Shown here: positions 12,699-24,400 of the stretch, in pieces | How positions within the stretch are numbered: position 1 is the stretch's first letter | Layout: each line of letters starts with the position of its first letter | Assembly: GCA_005408345.1 (NCBI GenBank) | Contig: SEMN01000056.1 | Location: forward strand, 992,001 to 1,056,000 | Source of the DNA: Macquaria australasica | Taxonomy: Eukaryota > Chordata > Actinopteri > Centrarchiformes > Percichthyidae | DNA: 64,000 nucleotides | Direction: 5' to 3' | Program-made: the position numbers and the translations under genes | Notes under the pieces: model-generated | Database searches by the model: none | Told to the model about the DNA's origin: nothing | The model's input: the letters and a program-made list of their open reading frames with translations, nothing else

Positions 12699-12751
12699 GG
12701 GGTCCAGTCAAGCAGAAATGGAACACCCCCATTTCTGCTTGACTGGACCCC
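12699..12751. repeat. Perfect 22-bp inverted repeat with 9-nt loop
   Basis: Arms 12699-12720 and 12730-12751 are exact reverse complements of each other (arm beginning GGGGTCCAGTC). The loop is 12721-12729. The hairpin lies between the pdlim7 stop codon and both candidate polyadenylation signals, so it should be transcribed in the 3' UTR. It could be a small MITE relic, a Staufen or ADAR substrate, or a small-RNA precursor; none of these is shown. Confidence 0.9.
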
Positions 12752-13346
12752 CATTATGTTAATAGGCACTGCAGTAAGAGTCAGTGAGTGGGCCAGGGTC
12801 CTGAATGGGGCCACCACTTCTCTACACTTAGTACACAAGTAGTGGCAGATCATTACTGCAATATGTGACATTATTAGAGGCTAAATGGCTCCTCCAACTT
12901 GGAAGATACTGACTTGATCTTTCAGACTGAACAAGGAGGAGATTAGTAGAGTCGTGAGATTTTTTCACTAACAGCTACGATTAAATGTAGATGAGCTGCA
13001 TTTTTAATGTCCAATCAAAAAATGACTTAAAAGTCAACACTTTAGTGACTACATGAAATAATTCCTTGACTACCTCCAGTTATACAACACAGCATTTGGT
13101 ATTACAGGCAGTAACGTTTGAACTGTCCTATCAGCACAGTAAAGTAACAGCACGAAGCTAGCATTAAGCCTCAAATATAGAAACAAAGTCTGCAGAATAG
13201 AAAAAAGACAGTTTAACTAGGTGTGTGGTTGGCAAAGAACAGATGGAGAGTGTGTACGAGTGGGCCGGAGGGCCGGAGGGCGGAGTGGGTAAAAGAGGAG
13301 GGAGAGAGAGAGAAGAGTTCCTTCTCTGAAGATGAAGCTCACTTCC

Positions 13347-16300
13347 TCACACTGGAGCAAAGGCATGGCCTTTGCACAGGGGCTTATCCTTCTTCGAGTA
13401 GAACGTCTTCCCCTCCAGGTTGATTTGGCAGAGCTTTAAAGATGAAAGGAGACAGAGAGACAGATTGGGAAACCAGGGCAGAGTAGATATCTGACCTTAA
13501 CATTGCCAATGTGAATTTACACAGTTTTCTACTGGCCAGTGCAGGCACATCTTATTTACTTAACTGCGTTTACTTTCACTTTTTGTCACAGAATGAAAGA
13601 AAGATGGAGAGAGTGATAAACTGCAGGTGGCGGGGTAAAAGAGAGAGAGACTGAAGGGAAAGCTCGAGGTCCAGAGATGGAGGCAGATTTTTCAGGTGGC
13701 ATTGTGCTGGGACAGCCAGAAGAGATGGGGCAGAGAGCCCCACAGGGAGCCATATCAATCAAAATGACTTACAGCACAGACGAAGCACGTGTCGTGCCAG
13801 CTGTAGCCCAAGGCCTCCAGAAACCGATCCCCGGCATCAATCTTAAAGTCACAGCCGTGGCATTTGGTGCCAAACATCTTCTCATAGTCTGGAGAGAGAG
13901 AAGCGATGGGAGGAGAGGTGGTGAGCAGCGAAGATATGCGAGATAATCATCAGAATAAAATAATAAAACAAAATTCTAAAGAGCTTTTATCATCCTCCAG
14001 ATCAGGTCAAGCATCGCCCATGGCCTCCACAAGCACCATATGTAAACATCACTTAACCTTTATAGGATGTTCTGGAGCGCAGAGTGTGAAATAGGTTTCC
14101 ACCTCTTTCATCTTTTAAAGAACTCGAGGCTTTTCCTCTTGAAGAGACACACACCACACACACCACACACATGAATGTCGGCAATAAAGATGGATGAAGC
14201 TGTTTTGAAGCCAAATGTTGGCTCTTCTCCTCCTTGGGCAATTGGTACTTTCCTGTTTGCGTTATTCTGTCCACCCACTGTACATTAGTGCCTTTCCAGA
14301 GTGTAAGGGAGGGATTAGGATGAGGGGAAATTGCTCCAGATACTTAACTGGATTTGCCAGTCTCTTTCATCACATCGACTCTGGGGAAAGTGTCAGGTTA
14401 TAATGCTGCTTCTCAAGAGTGAGTGGGTGAGAGCCGCACAATCCCTGAAAGATGCTGAGGCAGCACTATGTTTATCAGAGCTAAAGGCATTATTCAGAGT
14501 ATGAGTACTCAGGTTCTGGCTTTGCCTCTGATAAAGCAGCGACCCACGTTGGAGCCTCAGTATAAGAGAGAAGCACGCCACACCGCTAAATCATTTACAG
14601 CATAATAGAAGAGCATACACCATTCATAAAATCCAATAGAGAAATGTATGAAGTAAACTGGAGCTAAATAGATTACAGCGGATGAAAACATCACACTTTA
14701 TGATTGACTATGGTACGCGCCAAGAGATTCATGATGTAGGCCCATGCCAAACCTCACAGCAATACTACAACAATGCAATGTTTTACAAATGGCTTGATAA
14801 AAAAAAAAAAAGTATATGAAAGTGATTCAAGCAAAAACTGGACAGGGGACGCCCTGCAGTGAGCTGTATTTTTTTTCAAATGAAACAACTTTATCACGAA
14901 ATGTACTCGGCAAGACCTCTGAACCACCCACTGGCTGCATTTCTCTGTTATGTACCCTGAACTGCACTGTGCAGTAAAAAGATATGACATCTTTCATCAA
15001 ATAAGCTCCATCACAAACTTAATGCTGTGTGGCGGGATGTCAGTTCCCCCTCTGTTCATTCATGGACTTAAGGCCCAGTGCAGATTTACCATAAATATGT
15101 AATGCTTGATCCAAGTTACAGGGGTCTTACATGGGTTGAGATGTTCTCAGCTGGCATTGGAACTAATCAATCAGCACACGGAGGATTTTGAGCATGCTTT
15201 TTTCCTTTTGCCAGTGTTTCGTATTTTTAATACTAAAGCATTTACCTTTCAATTCTGCCTGCCTTTAATTCAGGTTTAGAGTGAAATTTTCTATTACAAC
15301 TGGGGTTTCTGTGGGTGTTGCTGTCTGTTCAGCCATGGTGGCTACCGCTGCTCACTACTAAGTTTTTCTTCAATTCTTCTTCTAGAAACCGCATTAATGT
15401 GACGTTTCCAGTGGAGGATTTTTCACCATGGAGATGCCTTCATCTCTTTTATGAAGCCTCAAGAGTGTGGAAACATGTTAAGTATGAATGAGAGAAAGAC
15501 ACAGTCCTTGAGTGAAAGGACATTGAAACTGAACATTCAGTGAGGACAGAGATAAGGTTGTTCATCTTAACATTACTGATTACTGCTACAATATGCCGAT
15601 TGTCTTTACATTATTATTAATTACATTTATTGTTTTTCACCAGATACATGTGATAGGAGCATTTGACAGTTTGCAGGTGTTGAGTGTGTTTGGAAATGGA
15701 CCGATTATAAACATCAAATTAATGACATTGTAAAGCAATGGTGGACATACATTTATCAACTTAATTTAAATCAGAAGCCCTGCAAATGGTCTTGCTGATA
15801 TCATTATCATGAAGCATGAGAGTAGCAGATTTGGGTGCAAATAATGTATGTTTTTGTGTTGGAATAAGTCCTTAATACACCACAGTGTTTAATTACTTTG
15901 TACTGTCCCAAAATTTCCCAAAAGAGATATCAATTTTCTTCAATTGTTATAAAAGTAAAGGTGATGTTTCTATTTAGAATGGTCAGGTTAGGGAGTACAG
16001 TGTGTGTCGACTGCAGCAGTTCAGTTTCTCACCTTTCTCACAGTAGGGTTCGCCCTCCTCCATGTAAAAGGCTTGGTTCCGGATGGGAGCCTTGCAGGCT
16101 GCACACTTGAAACACTGAACATGGTAGGTCATCTTCAGGGCATGCATGATTTCCTGATAAAGGGGGAAAAAAAAAGGTTGTGCATTTTTTATTTCCAGCT
16201 GTTGCTGAAGTACAGTGGAAACTACATCCATGTATTCCTATACAGAGACATCACAGAATACCAACTTTGACACAGCAGCCCTGTTGAAGTGTAAAATGTC

Positions 16301-19300
16301 TCTCCTTGTTAAGAATCCTTCCATGTTTCTGGTTTGTCTTTTGATTTTGCTCAACACAACAGTGCAGCTCTTACCCCTGTGATCTTCTTTTTGCACTTGG
16401 CACAGTTGGGAGCATATCGGTTATCGTGGCACTTGGTACAGTAGACAGACCCTCTCTCCTCGAAGAAGCCCCCCTCGTCCAGGACTGCCTTACACTGTGA
16501 ACATGTAAACTCCTCCGGGTGCCAAGAACGTCCCAGCGCCACCAGGTACCGACCCCTGGAAAACACACACACACAGCACATCAGAGGCATTATTGAAATC
16601 TGCTACATCATTTTCCACTTCAGCGCCAATAGAAATGTTCCCTTCGTGAAATGCAAATATAAAGTGGAGACATGTTTTTAGTTCTACTAGGAACTTTGTA
16701 CCTTCACTTGTTGAAAAACAGCTCTTCTGTTAGCTTGCAATAGTGACCAGAATAAGAACTAAGGTTTCTCTGTTATCTGTGAAATGTGTGAAATGAGATT
16801 TAAATTATTTCAAAGTCAGCATAATGCTTGTCCCCCATTGATAACAAGATGTCTCCAAACTGTGTTAATTATGCTGACTGACTTAGTTTGCTGCAGACAT
16901 ACAGTCTGTCATCGGGTCTATCTTACAATGCTTCGTTTTCTCTAACAGGACTTTGATCCATTTTACCAGAATTAAATACTGCAAACATTTAGAGTATTTT
17001 ATTCTGGTAAAATGAATCAAACTGTCACCATAGATGCGGCAGTGCGGTGTCACCTTATGATTTTGTTGCAGGCACCACATAGCGGGGTCCTTCCGCTGTC
17101 TTCAGGTGCCTGCTGCGCTGCCTGCAGGATGGAGCTGCGGTTCTGCATAGGCGTCGGCTGGACCGGCTGCTGGTGCTGGGTCACGACAGTGCTGGTCTTA
17201 TCTGGGCGAAAGCGATCGGCGAAATTAGGGTCAGTGACCCACGGTGGTCGACTGGAAGGACCTGAATTGTCTGCTGCTGCAGTCTTGGATTCTAGGCCAG
17301 AAAAAAACCCAAAAAAGGCGATTTGTTTTGGAAATACAGCACTTAGAAAAACTTGGCCGTGGCTTTGAATAATTTCACAATGGGAGGGGGACACTTATGT
17401 AATATTCACGCTCCCACAAGATGTATGTTGTGACAGTTTTGCGTGTCATGTTGTTGCTGCTGATGCTCCTGTATTGACACTTAATAAGAATCTATTAGTA
17501 CAACCTCTACTGGATGCTGCTGGGGTTGTTTTTTTTAAATCATCAGCAGGAGCAGAAACTCACCATCTGGTTTATCTGCTGCTTGGGCCTTGGCAGGTGA
17601 GGGAGTTGGCTCAAGGCTGTGGGGAGAAAATGACTAATTAGAAGGTACACACACACCTCTCAGTAACCATGGCTACTACTCAATGAACATCATGTTTGGA
17701 TATCAGCAGTCAGTCCATTACATTGTGCCACAGTTTACCTTCTGTGTGAATCATCATAAGCACCATGATTGTTAATATTAATCAGTATGGGTTTTTCACC
17801 TGTTGTGGCAAGACAAGCTAGTTAAGTGTCGTAGATTCAGGTGAGTGTTAAAGAAAATACACTGATTTTGAATTGAATCGCAGGCCATTTTACATGATTA
17901 CGCATGCCTTTGTGAGACAAAATCAATCTTATTCTTTCAAATGATCAATGCTGAACAAGAGATAACACAGTGTGCATTCGTCAAAGACATTTTCTACTCT
18001 AATGAGAGCAATAAGAAAGCCGAACATCTGATTGATTGACGTCACTCACAGGCAAAGTTAGAGAACGAGAATCTCAGACGCGTTGTGCAGTCAGATTTGG
18101 ATGCAGAAGAGTTTCGCTTCAAACCTGCATGTGCCGAAGTGTTGAAATAAAGGAGTTGTTTCCACATTTCAAAAGTTCTGTTACCCGCAGCAAGCGTCAC
18201 TATATTCAGAAAATCTTCAAACCATGACTGAGACGGAAAAACAACTTCTGAGCCAAGACAGTGAGCTCTGGAGACTTCTCATCTTGGGAAAAAATATAAC
18301 ACCGCCTTAGGCATCTATCATGTTTACATCATCAACTGTGCCATCTACAATACACTAATGAAAGATGATGAAATCATTTCTCATTTGCAAAGAAAAAGAA
18401 GAAAATGCGAAATGAATTACCCTGAAACAGCCTTGTTCTATAGCGTCGCCTGTATCAGGTTAAGTCTGCCTATCAATTATACTCCTCATGTAGCCAAACA
18501 ACTAAACACAAGAAGTTACAGAGGCAGGATAAGTTACAGACTCACAGCTGGGAGCTATCTGACAACAAGAATAAAAACAGTCTGCCATTTTCCAAACAGC
18601 ATATTCTGAATAATAAAAGGACATTAAATCCCTTTGAAATAGCAAGAAAATGGCTTGCAGGGCTGGTGACAGAGAGGAAGTTAAGTCTTTTTAAATTAAG
18701 GAAGGTAAGACGTCCCCCCCTGCCCCTACCAGGAGATTTTTGGAAAGAAACGACAGCAAAACGGAGTGAAAGGAAGAGAGGAAGCTGGATGAGAAGGATC
18801 TCTGGCGGCCGGGTCAAACGGAGGACAGAAAAAACCTGCTTCAGCCTGTTTGACACACAGACCCTGGGTCAGCTGCCCTACACCCCACACAGTGGCAAGC
18901 CTGCCTTCTGGGACCCCACCAAACCACTCAAAAAACCATCCTGGTCAACACAGCCGTCCCGGCTACACTCCCTCACCATGCTGCCCTACATGACAACAAG
19001 GCCAGTGGCACTGACTTCTCACACACCGTTGAGGTTTGTTTGGCTGCACCTCACTCTGGTGAAGGTTGCAGGTGCAAATTGGAGAACATCCTCTACAGCG
19101 GCTTATTCCCACCTGGAGCTGCCTGGATCATGTTTTCTTGACATTTTCACTGCTTTCAACATCCTCCTCCCCCTCCTGCTCAGTGAGAGGCTCAGCGTGA
19201 TGCAGGTGCACAATTCCTGCATCACAGACTGTGCAGACAGGAAGGTTTTTTTTTTTTGCCTTGTAGGTAGAGTTTTGGACATGCTGCAGAGCAGCACCCC

Positions 19301-21383
19301 ATGGAACAATTCCTTGACATTTGCTGTTCACTCTTTACACCTCAGCTTTCAGATTCACCCATTGTTTTTTTTTGGCTTCCTCTCCTGTGGGATGCATCGA
19401 CCTGAGCAATGAGGAAAGCAGGGGAGTTTGTTAGCAGCTCAACATCCGGCAGAGAACGGAGCAGGTGTTGATTTTAGATGGAGCAAGAAGCCACTGACAT
19501 ATGTCACCCTCCATAGCAAGGAGGTAAAAGTAATGCAGCTCTGCAAGAACCTGAATGTGACAACTGACAAAATGTGAAACAATGGTGGCACACGTCTGAG
19601 AGGTCTGCTTTTCTGCTCAGGTCTTTTTAATGTATGCAACAAGCGCTCCCTTTCATCCCTTGAGGCTGTAGTTGTTTCCTTCTTCGTTGCATGTTAAAAG
19701 TAATATTTTTCACTTTTTATAATTAATTACACATTATTTGTTTCCGACTATCATATTGCCGTTATCTGCTGAAATTTCCTCACGTGGTTTTGATGGTTGA
19801 CTCCTCCTAACAAATTTGAGAGTGATGAGGATGTCTGCCTGCCATCTGGATACACTTATTGGTACTTTCATTTTCAGTTTGTGTATGAAAAAAAACACCC
19901 AATTTCCCATTTTTAATGTAACTTAGTCATTTCTTTACAATAGCACCCACTAGCTATTTTCCTGCTGCCATAAAATTCATTATTTCTTCAAACTATGTTT
20001 CTATCACAAACCATTTGGCAACATCACCTTGTAACTAGCAATCATCTCACTGGCCACCTAAAGGCAAAAAGTACATTTTGTACCAACACTGCTATTGATG
20101 AAAAGTAAATTTTTAAAAGTCTTGTGTGCAACTTGCCATTAGATCCTTTCCCTCTGATAAAGGGAACTATACTGCAGCAATTACCTGGCTGAACTCTTTT
20201 TTTACTGAGCTTTAAATACTTTGATATTTTTATTTCAGGCAAGTGCAATAGACTAAGGGCTTTATTTCCTCACTGTGCACCTCTGCACTTTATGATTGTG
20301 TATTACTTCATGTGTGTGCCCATTTGTTGTTTTTATGCCTGACTGCACAATAATTTTCTCTGAGGTAATAAAAGTAAACCTTGAACCCTGATCTTTGAGA
20401 AGACCCGTTATTAAATCAGAACTACATAAATATGGAGAAAACCTGTTTCTACATAAGTTTTTGTTCAGTACATCAAGTAAAGAAAGTGTTGTGACATAGC
20501 GAAAGAATGAGAAGTAAGAGAAAGAAGAGTTGGATATAAAGAGATGTATCCTTTTAATACTTGTATACTGAGACAACAAGAAACACATAAGAAAAAAGGA
20601 CAGAGAAGCAAGAGTTGCTTTTTTTCCAGATGTTTTATATTTTTGATGACAGCAGAAAAAAACAAAAGTACAGATTTATCTTCCTTTTCTTTCTTAATGG
20701 TTGGAGAAGCCTACGAGATGAGGGGATCAGAAATGAAAACTAAAAGATGAAGAACTCAATAAATGGAAACAGGCAGCGAGAGAGAGAGACACACAGACGG
20801 AGATCAAAGGAGGGTCTGAACTTCACAATCAAAAGAAGAAAAAACGAACAGAGAGGCGCTTCCCACTGCCGAGACCCCCCTTCCCACCAGTTTACTCCAA
20901 GTAACGCAGTGTGAAATGGAAAATAGGTCTACAGACACAGTGGTCCACAGTGTTGTCAACAATCATCAAGTCAGAAATTCAGAGGGAGATCTTACACTTA
21001 GGCTCAGTATGCAAGGTTCCGCTTTGGGCTTTGTCATCTAGGCTATGTTTCATCTATTTTTGGTTCTTTTTTTCCCCCACAAACTTCTTTTTTACCCCAT
21101 CTGTGTCTGAAAGGGGAATTTGTTAACTGCCATTGGACGGTCGGCTATCTTCGTCACGTAGTCGTTGCGGTGTGGCTATCGCTAGCAGGCTCTGGATCCC
21201 ATGGCGTGTAGGATGTCGCTCAGGATTTGATATTGAGGGCGCGGGCAGACCTGTCGTGGTGCCAATCTCTCAGACGGGCATAGCGGGGACTCTGAATCTC
21301 AGTGAGGAACTTTTCCCTGACGGCAAGCAACAGAGATATGAAGAAGAGATAGACAGGAAGGAAACAGATTTTAGGGGAGAGAA

Positions 21384-21414
<31 letters not shown>

Positions 21415-24400
21415 AAGAGCAAGAGAGCAGAAAGTGGAGTGAAGTGCACAAAAAGGTGAAAAAGTAGCAGAGAAAAAAAAGCAGTTGAAACATCATAGAC
21501 AGAATAAGGATATGATTCGGTTTGGAAGGTAAATATTAAAGTGAACTTAAAGGAATTGTTTTGTGAGATATGCTTTTTCACTTTTTTGCCAAGAGATACA
21601 TGAGAAGATTGATTCTCATATCCGTCTGTTAAATATGAAGCTACAGTCGGTTAGCTTAGCTTAGCATAAAGACTGGAAACAGGGGAAACTGCTAGCCTGG
21701 CTCTGTTCGAAGGTAACAAGGAAGTTAATGCGCCCTGCTGAGAAATAGTCCGGTGCAGGAAGTCGGATTTTTTTACCTTTGGACAGAACCAGGCTAATCG
21801 TTTCCCCTGTTTCCAGTCTTTAAGCTAAGCTAACCAGCTGCTGGCTTATTTGCTGGAGTACAGACATGATATCGATCTTCCCATCTATCTCACGGGAAGA
21901 AAGCAAATAAGCGTATTACCCCAATGTTGTCTTAAAAGAAAATTACGCCATGAAGCAGATTCTTGTTCCAATAATACAAAGGATGTCCAAATCACACCAC
22001 ACATGCCGGTGTTTAACGCAGCAAAAATTCCAACATCATCATATAACTGAAGGTAGATTTAAAAAGTTTAGATCATTTAGATCAAGTGCCAAACTGAAGC
22101 CTCTATACACACACACACACACACACACAAATGCACAAATGCAGACACTTGTGGCCGAGGAGGCGGACATGTGTTCATATCAATGACACACAAGTTTTTA
22201 CCTGGACCTCTTCATGTTTTCATCATCTGGGTCCTGCACTGAGAGATCCAGGAGAGACACACATCAGCATGCCTTACTGATAAACAAGGTGACACACACA
22301 CCTACTGTTGGCTTTTGACAGACAAATAGTCAAACAGCTGATCACATACCATCGCAAACACGATAAGTAAGAGTATACATTAAAATAAATGGTCCTGTTC
22401 CTGCACAGCCTCTGTTGTGATAAACAACACATAGATGTGCAGTCGATTTGTCAGACTGGTTACAGTCATGAAAAAAAAAAATAGGTGTCATTGAAGACAG
22501 CTGCCACCTGACAGTTGAGGCCCCTCTCCACAGCTGAAAAATGGACACCCCTGTTATCCACCTTTCCTGTGTCACTCACTCAGATCAACTGTTCAGTCAC
22601 AGGCCTCCACCTACACTATGTCTTGACAATCAGAGAAGCCCACCCCCAACCCATCACTCTGTTGTCTCACTCTCCTGAGCACACCAGGCCTGGTCCCCGA
22701 CTTACTGAAGTCGGTGCCTGTGAGCTGGGCCAGGATGCGGAAGGAGCGGGACTGGGTGGTGCCGGTGCGGGGCTGCCAGTCCTCAGTGTCCTCGATCAGC
22801 CTCTTCTTGCTGCGGTCGTTGGGGATAAAACAGGGCAGGTTCTCCACCCTCAGGCCGTGCCTGCACACAAACCCAGCAGCAGCACACGGCAGACGCGGTT
22901 AACACAATCCCATCTAGGGACTCACTCACACCAACCCAGCTAATCAGGTGACCTTGAAAATAGAGGACATCCTGAACAGATCATGCGGTACTTAATGCAC
23001 AGCATCACGGTCACGCAATAAGCGAGCTAATGGATACCCATTACTAAGATTTCTCATGGGTACACTGTAGACTCTCATAAATGGACATTACCACATTAGC
23101 GATCGTATTTATAACTGCCATTAGAATCAATGAGAGAAAAGCTGGCAGAGTACAGTACCTGGCCTTGTTTGTGGAAACATTTTACTTTAGTATGAAAGCT
23201 TTTAATTTTGATGAACTACTCAAGAAGCAGCACAAAAAATGCTTTTCAAACATTTCTTTTCAACAGGGTTGCAGGTCAACTGCAGCATGCATTAATCAAA
23301 AAGCAAGTAAAGGATGATAGATGAATGGTTACTAATGAAGTGGCATCTTTGTCTGTTGCATCTCTGTTCTGTAAACCCAATGTCTGAATCTACCCAAGAG
23401 CCTCAGCTCTTCTCTCTCTCGTCATATCTAGCCTGACCATATTAACCTACTAAAGCTGACAAACCAGGCCGCATGCAGCTGCCCCTTACTTGGAGTGTTG
23501 GTATATATCATCATAGTAAGTTGCTTCACCCCTGTAGAATAGACCAAAGATCAAATAAAGACAAACTATATGAAGTTAACAGAGGACAGACAGAAGATAG
23601 ATGGAAGTCAATAGATAGTAACAGATTTTGGTGAGTAAAACGCTTTCAGACATTATGATGTTTCTAGTTTTGTCCCGATTATAACTTCAACTCCAATATA
23701 AAGAATGAGATGGTAAATGGATAAGTTTAACTGGAAATAGTTGCATAGTTGCAGTGGTTCCCAACCTGGGGATACAGACCCCCACGAGGGGGTCACGAGA
23801 TGATGAAAACAGTTCACTAAATCATGTTTATTTTTCCCCCAATATCTGCCTTTTTCTTGTAAATTGTTGGATAATTTTAAGTTCAGTTATTCAAATACAA
23901 CACAGAGAAAAAGTATATTTTTTAACAATCACTGAATTGGTCACAACCAGTAAAGATATGCAACCTGTCAGGGGTTGCAAGCACACACTGCTTTGTTTTA
24001 AGAGGTCACGAGACAAAAAGGTTGGAAACCACTGTAAAAAAATGATTGAGTGTGTGAATGACAATTTTAAAAAAGGCAAATATTATTTTGTACTGGACTG
24101 TGAATGCAAAAAGAAATATACTAACTTGTCAAGAGTTTCCATCTGCGGCGTTAAAAGAAAATAGTAAGAGAAAGAGGTCAGAGTTCAGCTTTGAGTTAAA
24201 CATAAGGGAAACCACAACATGTCAATACAGTATATGACAAGAGGCTGTACACAACAGAAGACCAAAAACACCACAGGATGCAGAAAACATGCAAGAGGTG
24301 GCACGAGACATGCTGCGTTATTGTCAACAGGCTCTGTGAGAGAAAGACGGCATTGTTTGTCTGTAAAATCATCTATTGTCAGCCTGACCCAAAATGACTC

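Larger units (their letters stand above)
17617..22201 (-). other. pdlim7: pdlim7 intron holding an alternative last exon and repeats
   Basis: A large phase-2 intron separates the exon ending KRS from the exon starting LEPTPSP. Inside it are the alternative terminal exon at 21220-21316, a (TAAA)n tract at 21382-21415, the inverted-duplicate repeat at 21541-21836 and a (CA)n tract near 22107. Around 18.7-19.4 kb frames are open on both strands, without recognisable product. Confidence 0.8.

Noticed and set aside
19199..19224. Short 9-bp inverted repeat TGATGCAGG/CCTGCATCA
   Set aside because: Too short to separate from chance in a window of this size.
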